Source: 21-14-0-10-47-8 sp966211455 (GTDB taxonomy: Bacteria; Bdellovibrionota; Bdellovibrionia; Bdellovibrionales; Bdellovibrionaceae). From it: a DNA stretch of 64,000 nt. Location: positions 62,001 through 126,000 of the forward strand of contig CBIHNI010000002.1 of assembly GCA_966211455.1 (NCBI GenBank), read 5' to 3'. Made by a program: the position numbers and the translations under genes. Position 1 is the first letter of the stretch; the number at the start of each line of letters is the position of its first letter. The notes beneath the pieces are model-generated. The model made no database searches. It was not told where the DNA came from and saw nothing but the letters and a program-made list of their open reading frames with translations. This document shows positions 33,842 to 42,001 of the stretch, piece by piece.

Positions 33842-34627
33842 TTAAAGATGCACGGTTTCGAAGGCGGAAACTTTTAAGGGCGACAAGATCTGCTGCGCCA
33901 AAGCTTCGGTGTGAGCGGAAAAATCGGTCGCCATCAAGTGGATCCGGCCTTCGCCGGTCGCGCGGGTCAGGCGTCCTTCATTGAAAGTTTTCTCGAGCTG
34001 ACGGGCCAATGCTTTTCCGGAATCCACAAGTTCGATCGAATTCCCGCAAGCGCGCTGAATCGCAAGCTTCAAAAGTGGGTAATGCGTGCATCCCAAAATC
34101 AAAGTGTCGATCTGTGACTCCAGCAGCGGTTGAATGTAGCGGTAGGCGATGAGATTCGTGATCGGATCTTCGACCCAGCCTTCTTCCGCAAGCGGCACAA
34201 ACAACGGACAGCTTTGTGCGAACACTTGAGCTGTGGGCTCGAGCTTTAAGAGCTCTTTCTGATAAGCCTGGCTTGCGACCAAGGCGCGTGTTCCTAAGAC
34301 ACCAATGCGACGGCTTTGGCTGGTTTCCAGCGCGAACTGTGCACCGGGTTCGATGACATTGAAGACCGGGAGTGATTTCCATTCTTTTTCGGGTACTTGT
34401 GATGAGGCCGTGTTGCAGGCAATGACCAATGCTTCGACCTTTTGAGCGGTGAGAAAATTTAAGATTTGCTCCGAGTACTGGCGAATTGTTTCCGGGGATT
34501 TTGTTCCATAGGGAAGTCTTGCGGTGTCGCCGAGGTATAAAAATTCCTCTTGCGGAAATTGTGTCGCGAGTTCTTTAAGAACCGTTAAGCCGCCCACACC
34601 TGAATCGAAAACTCCGATTTTTGCCAT
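33842..34627 (-). CDS. murI: Glutamate racemase MurI
   Basis: 261 residues from the ATG at 34627; an in-frame ATG at 34675 adds residues not seen in the family. Family landmarks: FDSGVGGLTVL (Asp7-Ser8), the first catalytic Cys71 in ACNTASS, the second in GCTHYPL. Makes D-Glu for murein synthesis. Ends 3 bases from the convergent lysA. Preceded by the terminator at 34674-34700, so it has its own promoter. Confidence 0.96.
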   Translation of the reverse strand: MAKIGVFDSGVGGLTVLKELATQFPQEEFLYLGDTARLPYGTKSPETIRQYSEQILNFLTAQKVEALVIACNTASSQVPEKEWKSLPVFNVIEPGAQFALETSQSRRIGVLGTRALVASQAYQKELLKLEPTAQVFAQSCPLFVPLAEEGWVEDPITNLIAYRYIQPLLESQIDTLILGCTHYPLLKLAIQRACGNSIELVDSGKALARQLEKTFNEGRLTRATGEGRIHLMATDFSAHTEALAQQILSPLKVSAFETVHL

Positions 34628-34673
34628 ACGAATATTGTGAAACGAATTTGAAATTCTTTGCAGCCAAAAAAAC

Positions 34674-34700
34674 AAAACCCGTTCTTGTGGAACGGGTTTT
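34674..34700 (-). terminator. Rho-independent terminator (minus strand)
   Basis: AAAACCCGTTC and GAACGGGTTTT form an 11-bp stem with a 5-base loop; on the minus strand it is followed by a T-rich run (TTTTGTTTTTTT). It ends transcription coming from the guaB-like gene side before murI. Confidence 0.85.
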
Positions 34701-34720
34701 ATCGAAGTCTGATTAAAGAA

Positions 34721-34903
34721 TCATTTGAACAACTGAAAGCACTTGTTAGAAGTTCCGCAGATACGGCTCTTCCAGAGGGGCTTGAAGTTAGATCCAGAGT
34801 ATCTGAGCTCTGGGTCTAGGTCAAAAGAGTGATGGTCCAGTTTCCAACAAGAATGCCAGCTAGCATCGCCGGGTACGCCGTACCTTGCGCCGCAATGCGG
34901 CAA
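34721..34903 (-). other. Possible gene remnant between guaB-like gene and terminator
   Basis: 60 codons. The last 48 look protein-like and Cys-rich (HSCWKLDHHSFDLD, RICGTSNKCFQLF), while the first codons lie inside the 57-base palindrome. This looks like the 3' part of an older gene cut off by the palindrome, or a short gene that uses it. No ribosome site is visible. Confidence 0.25.
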
Positions 34904-34923
34904 AGGGTACGGCGTACCTGGCG
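34867..34923. repeat. 57-base imperfect palindrome
   Basis: GGTACGCCGTACC (34872-34884) and GGTACGGCGTACC (34906-34918) are perfect 13-base arms; CGCCG and TGGCG extend the stem, giving 18 pairs with one G-T. The 21-base loop can itself fold (CCGC-AAT-GCGG). Each arm is also nearly palindromic. It lies just after the guaB-like gene. Confidence 0.75.
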
Positions 34924-34938
34924 GTTGGGTGCGTTAGA

Positions 34939-35985
34939 TTAGGTTTTGCCGTGGGCTCGGGATTCGTTGGCTCCGGCTAGACTCATTTCCATGAAACGGG
35001 CTTTTTCGCGGATCTCGGCCACGGTGGTGGCGTTGACGTAGCTCATGCCGCTGCGGATGCCGCCGGCCAGTTCCAGGATCACGTCCTTCACATGGCCCTT
35101 CACGTTCACGAAAGTCGATTCACCTTCAGGGGCCATGCCTTCGGGCATGCCTCCGCGCCATGAAACCTGGGCGGATTTTGAAGCCATGCCTCGGTACTGT
35201 TTGCGGCCGTTTTGGATCACGCCCGGGGTTTCGATCGTGCCCGAAAGCATCGATCCCAGCATCACAGTGCTCGCGCCCGCCGCGAAGGCTTTCATGATAT
35301 CGCCTGACGTGCGGATCCCGCCATCGGCGATCACCGGCACACCATGTTCAGCGGCGATTTCGGCGCACAAGGCGATGGCGGTCAATTGCGGAACTCCGCA
35401 ACCCGTGATGATTCGGGTCGTGCACATGGATCCGGGGCCAATCCCAACCTTGATGGCATCTGCACCGGCTTCGATCAAATCATGAGCCGCTTCCGGCATC
35501 GCCATATTTCCGGCGATGATCTCAACCGAAGGATGAGTGTCCTTGAGCCATTTCATCACGTCCATCATCGCCGCCGAGTGTCCGTGGGCGATATCGATCG
35601 TCATCACGTTCACGCCAGCCTTGATCACGGCCGTCGCACGCTCTTTGAAATCGGTGTTCACGCCGATGCTGGCTGATAAAACCTTGGCGCCGGCGGCTTT
35701 GACCTTTTCGACGAAGGCGACTTGCTCTTCGATGGTGACAAAGCGGTGCAAGATCCCAGCTCCGCCCAGTGAATTCATTGCGATCGCCATTTCCGATTCG
35801 GTGACGGTGTCCATGTTGGCGCTGATGATCGGCATATCGATCGAAATCTTTTTGGTGAGCTTCGAAGTCAGCTGCGGATCGCGACGAGAACGCACATCGG
35901 ATTTTGCCGGCGCAATCAGAACGTCGTCGAACGTCAGGCCCCGGCCGCGATTTTTAATATCTTTCCATTGAAAGAGCAGATTCAT
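34939..35985 (-). CDS. IMP dehydrogenase/GMP reductase family enzyme lacking CBS domains
   Basis: 348 residues from the ATG at 35985, which overlaps the upstream stop as ATGA; the frame further up runs inside the upstream gene. TIM-barrel with catalytic loop GIGPGSMCTTR (Cys188) and ISANMDTVTESEMAIAM. No CBS pair interrupts residues 100-220, and the length equals GMP reductase (347). The C-terminal flap SYVNATTVAEIREKARF and AGANESRAHG is closer to IMPDH. So either a CBS-less IMPDH or a GMP reductase; sequence alone does not settle it. Confidence 0.85.
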   Translation of the reverse strand: MNLLFQWKDIKNRGRGLTFDDVLIAPAKSDVRSRRDPQLTSKLTKKISIDMPIISANMDTVTESEMAIAMNSLGGAGILHRFVTIEEQVAFVEKVKAAGAKVLSASIGVNTDFKERATAVIKAGVNVMTIDIAHGHSAAMMDVMKWLKDTHPSVEIIAGNMAMPEAAHDLIEAGADAIKVGIGPGSMCTTRIITGCGVPQLTAIALCAEIAAEHGVPVIADGGIRTSGDIMKAFAAGASTVMLGSMLSGTIETPGVIQNGRKQYRGMASKSAQVSWRGGMPEGMAPEGESTFVNVKGHVKDVILELAGGIRSGMSYVNATTVAEIREKARFMEMSLAGANESRAHGKT

Positions 35986-36650
35986 GCTTGCGCACTCCTT
36001 TGATAGATTTTCCAAAGCCAAAAGCTGAAAGTCAGATTGATGATCATCTGCAAAATGCAGATCAAGAAGGCCGACACCGGATGAGTCACAAACGGACGCC
36101 ACTCGTCCACCACGGTCAAAAGCGCCGGCACCACGATCGCTGAAAGAAAGAAAAAGAAAAACAAAAGTCCCATGCGTCCCCGGGACAGCTTGCGCGACTG
36201 CGCTAAGGCATCGCGCTCACCCAGTTGATACAGGGGATCGAGGCAAACAACGAAAGGTACAAACAGATATTGAACGAATCGCACCACGCCCGGGATGATG
36301 AACAGAAAACTCCACATCATCGATTTTCCCCAAGCACGCATCAGCTCGATCAGGCTCAAGGAAAAGCTGCGACGCCAAAACTCCAGAATCGGGTGGGGTT
36401 GCAAAACCGAAATGATCAGCACGAGTTCAATCAGCGGTAAGAAAAGCCCCCACAAGATGGAAAGGGCCGCGTAAAACCAGATCAGCTTGCCCGCGCCGGT
36501 GGGGCTCATCAGCAGGGCCTCCATAGAGCTTGTGATCCACTGATCCATCAAGGTCCCCAAGATGGTCAGAATCAGGAGTGGAATCCCGACGCGAATCAAA
36601 GTCTGCAAGTAAAGGCGAAGGTTCGGCACAAGATGACAATTGAAATCCAC
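35982..36650 (-). CDS. Multi-pass membrane protein, unknown function
   Basis: 222 residues from a GTG at 36650. Five or so hydrophobic segments (about 17-38, 60-85, 105-130, 160-180, 190-212). No signal peptide or known domain. ATGA overlap with the nucleotide enzyme gene downstream makes an operon of the two, but I see no functional link. Confidence 0.65.
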   Translation of the reverse strand: MDFNCHLVPNLRLYLQTLIRVGIPLLILTILGTLMDQWITSSMEALLMSPTGAGKLIWFYAALSILWGLFLPLIELVLIISVLQPHPILEFWRRSFSLSLIELMRAWGKSMMWSFLFIIPGVVRFVQYLFVPFVVCLDPLYQLGERDALAQSRKLSRGRMGLLFFFFFLSAIVVPALLTVVDEWRPFVTHPVSAFLICILQMIINLTFSFWLWKIYQRSAQA

Positions 36651-36721
36651 AAGACCCGGCTTGTCTACCAGGCAGTCACGGAAATCCCAGTTTTCTGCGA
36701 TGCTCTATGGTTTGATAGGGA

Positions 36722-37720
36722 TTAGGACTTATCGGCCAGATGTTTTTTATTGATGATGTTCTTTAAAGCCAAGAAGGCTTGCTTATTGAAAGGCTGCCCC
36801 AGGATCTCTTCGATGTATTTGACGGCTTCGTCAGCGGTGTAAGCTTTGGCGTCCGCACGGTCGGTGAAAATAAGGCCGGCAAAGTAATTGGCCAAAGCCA
36901 CGACGCGCGCCAAAGGACTGACCTTGATATCGCGAAGCTTTTTCGGAAAGCCGGTGCCTTGCGCATTTTCGTGGTGTTCGGCGACGATCAAAAGCACATC
37001 GCTTGGAATGTCTTTGATATCCCGAAGCATCTCGATCCCGCGTATGGGGTGGGCCTCGTACATCGCCAGATCATCCTGCGACCAAAGGTGACGGGGTTTT
37101 TGCATCACTTCCGGTGGGACAAACTTCATTCCCACATCGTGAAGCAAAGATCCCATGGCCACTTTCTCGCGCGCCAGCGGCAGTGTGATCTGCATCTCTT
37201 CGCACAAAAGCATGGCGATCAAACAAGTCGTCATCGAATGTTTGGCTTCGCCCGTGGGCATCTGATTTAAGACATCGATAATTTTGTCGAAGGCCGACAT
37301 ATTGCGACTCATCTGATCCATGAGCTCGCAAACTTTGTGAACTTTGGCGACTGAAGAAAAGCCGGAACCCACCAACGAGTTCATCGCATCGCCGGCAAGG
37401 CCACTTAAGAATTTCACTTTCACTGATTCCGGCACATTTTTCTGAGTCATCACACGGCCGGTCAGGGTCGTCATGGTTGCGATCAAAACCGCGTGTTCGC
37501 TGTTACGAACAAACACGTGCGAATCCGGATTGTGAAACGAGTGCAGGCTCGAAAAATTGGCCTTATCGCCTTTTTTTCCGATCAGCAGGTAGCTGCCGAC
37601 TTTGATTTTCAAATACACCGACACGGGAAGGGTCATGCCTTCAAAGAAAAATTCCTTTGCGACCTCGGTCATGTTTGAATCGGCGATGGCTTCGATGCCT
37701 TGTTGTTTTGTGCTGGCCAT
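36722..37720 (-). CDS. HD-GYP-type c-di-GMP phosphodiesterase-like protein
   Basis: 332 residues from the ATG at 37720; a long upstream extension has no site. Residues 18-125 are an N-terminal domain of the sort seen before HD-GYP in this group (MTLPVSVYLKIKVGSYLLIG). The HD-GYP domain follows: His161, H194-D195 in LLHDVG, H224, HHEN at 249-252 and GTGFP at 255-259, in place of GYP. Metal ligands are kept, so phosphodiesterase activity on c-di-GMP is likely. Cytoplasmic. Signal input unknown; it may set predation or motility state. Confidence 0.88.
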   Translation of the reverse strand: MASTKQQGIEAIADSNMTEVAKEFFFEGMTLPVSVYLKIKVGSYLLIGKKGDKANFSSLHSFHNPDSHVFVRNSEHAVLIATMTTLTGRVMTQKNVPESVKVKFLSGLAGDAMNSLVGSGFSSVAKVHKVCELMDQMSRNMSAFDKIIDVLNQMPTGEAKHSMTTCLIAMLLCEEMQITLPLAREKVAMGSLLHDVGMKFVPPEVMQKPRHLWSQDDLAMYEAHPIRGIEMLRDIKDIPSDVLLIVAEHHENAQGTGFPKKLRDIKVSPLARVVALANYFAGLIFTDRADAKAYTADEAVKYIEEILGQPFNKQAFLALKNIINKKHLADKS

Positions 37721-37778
37721 TGATAACTGTATCGGAGTTTGCCTGTTAAAACTCAATAAGCAAGGACCGACAGTCCGT

Positions 37779-38696
37779 CTAGCGAAGCCAACGCTTTTGA
37801 ATCTGCAGGAGAAAAGTCTGGCCCAGTGTCGTATTTTGAGGCGCGCCGAAAAGCCGTTGATCGGAAATCTGGCCCAGAAAGGTCCACTCGTCACTCAAGC
37901 TTTTCGAGAGAGAGAGCCCTGCGGTTACAAATCTTTGTGGAGCACCCTTTGACGAAGGTTCGCCGCGGACTTCAACCGCATCTTCATAGTTCCAGGTCAA
38001 AGAGCTTCCCACACGGTAATCGCCAAAGTTGAACCCACCGCCCAGACCGAAAGATCCACCCCATCCCGGAATGAGACGGCCCGAGCCCTGCGAGCTTGCA
38101 TAATTTTTTTCGAAGCTTTTGTGCAGGTCCGTCGACGAAAATGCGTCCCACCGTGAAAATGTTTTGGTGAAAATCGCGCCCAATCCCAGCGCCCAAAACC
38201 CACGACCGCGGGCATCCAGCTGCTGAGTCGAATCCGATTCTTGAATCGATTTTCCGGTTGGAGCCACCAGCTGCAAAAAGCCAATCCCTTTGGGACGGAT
38301 CGGGTGGTAATCCCAATCCGGCAAAATCTCGTATCCCAAAGTCGCCGCGATGTCGCCAAGACCGCTGGAGATTTCACCCGCGCGCGAGCGGCGAACAGCC
38401 GGGATGTTGAGCCCCGCCTGCCATCGGTCCCAGAAAATATGCGAGGCTTGAATCGTGACCGTCTCTAAATTTTCGGCGACATTGCGTCTTCGCCAATAAC
38501 CGCTGGCCTCGGCATCGTCACGGATCACCGACTGGCTGTAAGACGAAGAAAGCATCGCCCGATCATCGCCGGTGATCAGCGATGGCCCGGAAAACCCACC
38601 GCCACAGCAAGCACTGGCCCAGAGATTTTGCCCGAAGGCAAATGCAGACGCAAAGGCCAGATAAAAGCTAGTAGTGAAGAGGAATCTTCGTTTCAT
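37779..38696 (-). CDS. Outer-membrane beta-barrel protein of the MGHG envelope module
   Basis: 305 residues with a signal peptide (1-28, ending LWASA). The mature start is unusual: CCGGGFSGPSLITGDDRA. The rest consists of amphipathic strands with aromatic girdles (WDRWQAGLNIPAVRR, GFWALGLGAIFTKTFS) and ends in QKRWLR. Length and strands suggest a 12-to-16-stranded barrel. Its start lies 28 bases inside the YtkA-like lipoprotein gene, so the two are coupled. Substrate unknown; the paired Cys at the mature start could bind metal. Confidence 0.65.
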   Translation of the reverse strand: MKRRFLFTTSFYLAFASAFAFGQNLWASACCGGGFSGPSLITGDDRAMLSSSYSQSVIRDDAEASGYWRRRNVAENLETVTIQASHIFWDRWQAGLNIPAVRRSRAGEISSGLGDIAATLGYEILPDWDYHPIRPKGIGFLQLVAPTGKSIQESDSTQQLDARGRGFWALGLGAIFTKTFSRWDAFSSTDLHKSFEKNYASSQGSGRLIPGWGGSFGLGGGFNFGDYRVGSSLTWNYEDAVEVRGEPSSKGAPQRFVTAGLSLSKSLSDEWTFLGQISDQRLFGAPQNTTLGQTFLLQIQKRWLR

Positions 38697-39120
38697 CGAT
38701 CACTTCTTGATTGGCATTGACGACGGTCACTTCGATATCCCAGTCACCTGGCATCGAAAAGAAAACCTCATCCACTTTGTAAGTTCCCACGTCCGCTTTG
38801 CTCACCACCACCGGCGAGCTTCCGTGACCCATGGACGGCATCCAAAGACGGACTTTCACTTCGCCTTGGACGTCTTGCAGAACCGGGGACTGATCGGCGG
38901 CATTGGGGCGCCAGAACTTCAAAACGAAAGTTCCGGTCTCCTCTTCGGTTTGAACTTTTAAAAAACGAATGGAAACCTTGAGATTTGAATTTGATAAAGT
39001 CGAAGCCGTTTCGGTCTTTTCAAACGATGGCAGCTGGTTGATATCGCGATTTAAGTATTCGGGCTTCGTGCAGCCCAAAATGGTGAAAGCCAATAGCGCC
39101 AGGCAGGTCTTACCAAACAT
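38668..39120 (-). CDS. YtkA/FixH-like lipoprotein
   Basis: 150 residues; lipobox ILGC at 14-17. The mature part is one beta-sandwich with MPSMGHGSSPV at about 93-103, a Met/His-rich motif, and FFSMPGDWDIEV near 120. The same motif occurs in the protein at 39807, so they are paralogues. YtkA/FixH-like domains occur with copper and cytochrome-oxidase assembly, which makes a metal role plausible but unproven. Overlaps the redoxin gene by 11 bases upstream and the barrel gene by 29 downstream. Confidence 0.7.
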   Translation of the reverse strand: MFGKTCLALLAFTILGCTKPEYLNRDINQLPSFEKTETASTLSNSNLKVSIRFLKVQTEEETGTFVLKFWRPNAADQSPVLQDVQGEVKVRLWMPSMGHGSSPVVVSKADVGTYKVDEVFFSMPGDWDIEVTVVNANQEVIDETKIPLHY

Positions 39121-39679
39121 AACTTCCGCCCCGAGAGATCACGCATCCCAAGCTGCGGGTTGCGGCCGTGGTCACCGCTTTGCCGGCCTGGATTTCGGTT
39201 AAGGCTTCTTTCAGGTACTGGCGATTGGCACTGGGGGCATCGGCCGAGTTTGTGACGCCGCCTTTGTAAACGACTTCGCCCGCCGGATTTAAAACAAACA
39301 CATGCGGAGTCTTCGAAGCCCGGTACTGATCGGCCAGTTTCGAGCCATCATCTTCGATCATCGGAAAGCTGAGACTTGCGGATTTAAAGTACTCTTGTGC
39401 CATCTCTTTTTTTTCATCGATGTTTGAATGCACGCCCACAAACTGGAAGTCGGGGAAGTCTTTCGCCAACTGATCGACGATCTTGAGGTGGCTATTCGAG
39501 CAAGGGCATCGAGCCGAGAGAAAAACCAAAACGGTGCCTTTGGATTTGGTGGTGAGCTCAATTTTCTTTCCGCTCAGCAGGTCTTCGCCCTGAACTGTCG
39601 GAACTGCCGCCAAAGCCGAGATCGAACCCATCACAACCACAACAAGCAAGAACGTGAAGATGAAGAGACACTTTTTCAT
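39110..39679 (-). CDS. Exported redoxin (thioredoxin-fold) with CPC active site
   Basis: 189 residues from the ATG at 39679; the frame above it lacks a site. Signal peptide 1-25. The AhpC/TSA-like fold carries VLVFLSARCPCSNSHLKIVD, so the redox centre is C-P-C (not C-x-x-C), then GVHSNIDEKKEMAQEYF, FPMIEDDGSKLADQY and HVFVLNPAGEVVYKGG. A third Cys sits near the end (RSLGCVISRGG). Likely periplasmic thiol or peroxide reductase, or a metallochaperone of the SCO type. First gene of the module, divergent from the paralogue at 39807. Confidence 0.75.
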   Translation of the reverse strand: MKKCLFIFTFLLVVVVMGSISALAAVPTVQGEDLLSGKKIELTTKSKGTVLVFLSARCPCSNSHLKIVDQLAKDFPDFQFVGVHSNIDEKKEMAQEYFKSASLSFPMIEDDGSKLADQYRASKTPHVFVLNPAGEVVYKGGVTNSADAPSANRQYLKEALTEIQAGKAVTTAATRSLGCVISRGGSYVW

Positions 39680-39806
39680 AGGCCCGCATATTGAACCCAC
39701 TTCCGAGGCTTGGCTAGCTCTTGAAGCGCCGCATGCCTGCAAATCCTACTCGCGGCCTGAGCTTCGTGGCATATTCGGCCCATTCCAAGAAAGCGAGACT
39801 CTCTGC

Positions 39807-40208
39807 ATGAAAAAGATGATGATTTTTGTCGCAACTCTCTTCCTGACGATTCTGGCGCAGGCCCAAACATCAGCTACGATTTTGAACTTCCCGAAAGCCG
39901 CCCTGAAGGCGCAGGTGACATGGCTCGAAGGCAGTCCGGCGATGGGTCCCGAATCTAAAATGCAAATCCAATGGCTGAACCCAAACGGCGAAGCTATGGA
40001 AATCGCAAACAGTTTCCGCGTTGTGCTGTTCATGCCAAGCATGGGTCACGGCTCGTCGCCCACCAAAATTGCCAAACTTGATCAGCCAGGTTTGTATCAA
40101 GTGAACAAGATCTATTTTACGATGCCAGGCGACTGGGAAGTGAACGTCGTTCTCAAGTCCTTGGACGGAGCCGAGCAAGAAACCGCAACCTTCGCCCTTG
40201 GATTTTAG
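39807..40208 (+). CDS. Exported YtkA/FixH-like protein (paralogue)
   Basis: 133 residues from the ATG at 39807 (LCMKKMMIF); the frame runs further back but crosses the divergent gene's leader. Signal peptide 1-20, cleaved by signal peptidase I, not a lipoprotein. Carries MPSMGHGSSPTKIAKLDQPG and IYFTMPGDWEVNVV, matching the paralogue at 38668. Divergent from the redoxin gene with 127 bases between, so both may answer to the same regulator. Confidence 0.7.
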   Translation: MKKMMIFVATLFLTILAQAQTSATILNFPKAALKAQVTWLEGSPAMGPESKMQIQWLNPNGEAMEIANSFRVVLFMPSMGHGSSPTKIAKLDQPGLYQVNKIYFTMPGDWEVNVVLKSLDGAEQETATFALGF

Positions 40209-40357
40209 GAAGACCTTTTGCGGTCGAAGTTCGGAGGCGTGGTGGGCCGCGGGGTTGTTGCAGGGAGTGCTCGAGCCTCGCTTTGTTCTTGTTAGGAGTG
40301 GTCGTCACAGCGGTGGGTTGGTGTAATTGTCGGTGCATCCGTCCGTGTGAAGGCTGC

Positions 40358-40380
40358 AAGACGGCCATCGTGGCCGTCTT
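40358..40380. terminator. Hairpin A: 10-bp stem, possible terminator
   Basis: AAGACGGCCA-TCG-TGGCCGTCTT, a perfect 10-bp stem with a 3-base loop. It is 150 bases after the YtkA-like gene at 39807-40208 and may end its transcript; only GTCC follows, so the T-run is short. Confidence 0.55.
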
Positions 40381-40451
40381 GTCCAAATGAGGGGACGAAA
40401 TCAAAATACGAATGCTTGAGGAGATCTGGCTTGGATTTGAGGGGTTCTTCT

Positions 40452-40816
40452 CTCGATTCCGGTAAACCGTCGGTTTCGCCGGTTTACCGGAGTCGAGGGA
40501 AAGACCTCTTTGACTTGAAGGACCTTCGCTCCGAGGCCTTCACCCCGAGGCCAACAAATTGGCGAAAGTGTCAGTTTATTGGCCTCGGAGCGAAGCCCCC
40601 GGGACGAAGGGCCTTTGGGTGAAGCATCTCGCCCCAAGGCCTTTGCCCCGAAACCATAGAAAGAACCTTCAATCAAAGCTCAGCCGAAATTTTCCCCAAA
40701 CATTGGAATCGCTGGTCGCCGCCGGCTAGGTAGGACGGCCAGCGATCGCGGGTTCGCCCGCGGAGGCGCAGCTAAACGGCGCCGCCTGGCTCGGGCTTCG
40801 GGGCGGCAGAGCCCCG
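40452..40816. repeat. Cluster of five inverted repeats (hairpins B-F)
   Basis: B, 40452-40497: CTCGA plus CCGGTAAACCG (40459-40469) pair with CGGTTTACCGG (40480-40490) plus TCGAG. C, 40524-40595: CTTCGCTCCGAGGCC with GGCCTCGGAGCGAAG, a perfect 15-bp stem, with CCGAGGCC again inside. D, 40708-40746: ATCGCTGG with CCAGCGAT. E, 40747-40762: CGCGGG-TTCG-CCCGCG. F, 40799-40816: CGGGGC with GCCCCG. All within 365 bases, GC-richer than the flanks. Confidence 0.7.
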
Positions 40817-40945
40817 ATTGCATGGATGCAGACACTCCATGATACGCGAAAGCCCACAAAGCTCGAGAGAAAACAAAGACACCAAGCGCGGTCAGCCAAA
40901 CTCCGCCGCAGAACCCTGTCGCAAACAAGAGGCCCCCAAAAAACA

Positions 40946-40973
40946 AAAAGCCCGTCGGTTTCGACAGGCTTTT
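40946..40973 (-). terminator. Rho-independent terminator for the protease gene
   Basis: On the minus strand AAAAGCC-T-GTCG pairs with CGAC-G-GGCTTTT around four bases, then TTTGTTTTTTGG. It lies 28 bases after the stop of the 41001 gene. Confidence 0.85.
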
Positions 40974-41000
40974 GTTCATTCTCCAGATTTTCTGAGAAAA

Positions 41001-41843
41001 TTACGGAGTGACTTGTGATTGAGCCGCAGAAGGTTCAGTGTTTGCCGCTACGGGCTCGGCCGCGGTTGTTGGAGTTGTTTCCTTCACGAAGTCCATGATG
41101 AACTTTTCGTGGAAGACAGGCATTGTGTAAACGCCCAGCTTACGGCAAGCGTTGTCGCCACGGCTGGTGATGCCTGCCAACAGAGTTTTACCTTCTGATT
41201 CGATGAACACAGGGCCGCCAGAGTCGCCGTTGCAGCTGCCTGATTTTGTCTCGTCCGTGTTGAACTCGGAAACGCCAACTTCGTTCACTGGAACTTCAGT
41301 GACCTTCATGATGGGCTCGTAATCATAGTGTTCATTTGCGCCGTAACCAGCCAAGTGAACCTGTGCGCCTTTAACGATCAAGCTTTTTGGAGCGAATGTG
41401 ATCGGCTCGAAACCTTTTGGAAGGTCGCCTTCGAACAGAACAACCGAAACGTCGTTCGGAGTGCCGAGGCCGACGCCGCTCATGCAAGATTCACAGTAGC
41501 TTGGGTGCAATTTGATTTTCAAAATTTTGCGAGTCTCGACAGTTGCAGATGTGTAATCCAAACCGAAAAGGACAACGCCGCCTTCGATTGCTTCCGCACA
41601 GTGACCTGCTGTCAGGATGTGGTGAGCTGAGATCACAACGCCCGTGCACTGAGGCTCTTCTTTAGGGCCCAAAGCGACAGTGTGTTTTGCGAAAACGTCA
41701 GTCGCCACAACCGGGCGGCCATTGACGATGGCGGCATTCGGGTTTGCGGAAACCTGCTTGTTTTCGGTGTTTTTGCTGCAAGCAACGCCAGTCAAAAGAA
41801 CCGCGGTCACTGTCAAAGATGAAATAACTGATTGAAATGACAT
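41001..41843 (-). CDS. Exported trypsin-like serine protease (S1)
   Basis: 280 residues from the ATG at 41843 with a purine-rich GAGGGGGG site upstream. Signal peptide with possible lipobox (LTGVAC, Cys22), so it may be lipid-anchored. Mature IVNGRPV at 39-45 is the activation-type N-terminus. Catalytic triad: His81 in TAGHC, Asp131 in PNDVSVVLF, Ser208 in CNGDSGGP. Cys pairs at 66/82 and 204/(RGDNACRKL) fit S1 disulfides. C-terminal 25 residues are Thr/Ala/Pro-rich. Probable role: digestion of extracellular or prey proteins. Confidence 0.93.
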   Translation of the reverse strand: MSFQSVISSLTVTAVLLTGVACSKNTENKQVSANPNAAIVNGRPVVATDVFAKHTVALGPKEEPQCTGVVISAHHILTAGHCAEAIEGGVVLFGLDYTSATVETRKILKIKLHPSYCESCMSGVGLGTPNDVSVVLFEGDLPKGFEPITFAPKSLIVKGAQVHLAGYGANEHYDYEPIMKVTEVPVNEVGVSEFNTDETKSGSCNGDSGGPVFIESEGKTLLAGITSRGDNACRKLGVYTMPVFHEKFIMDFVKETTPTTAAEPVAANTEPSAAQSQVTP

Positions 41844-42001
41844 GTTAGAGACCCCCCTCTTAACGAGAGCTTTAAAGTCCAATTTGGCACCATTGGCAAA
41901 CTTATTCTGGGACTTGACTTCATTTTTTCAATGTTTTCGCAGGCTGTTAACCCGGCAAAAGCAGATTCCAAAGCAGAGACGAGATTGACACAATAAAAAG
42001 A

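Larger units (their letters stand above)
40209..41000. other. 792-base gene-free stretch dense in hairpins, ending in a terminator
   Basis: Open frames here have low-complexity or Arg/Pro-rich translations and no ribosome sites. The stretch holds at least six hairpins between 40358 and 40816 and a terminator at 40946-40973. See separate entries. Confidence 0.6.

Noticed and set aside
40347..40979. Three frames of about 90 codons in the hairpin stretch
   Set aside because: They follow the inverted repeats, have no ribosome site and no protein-like composition.
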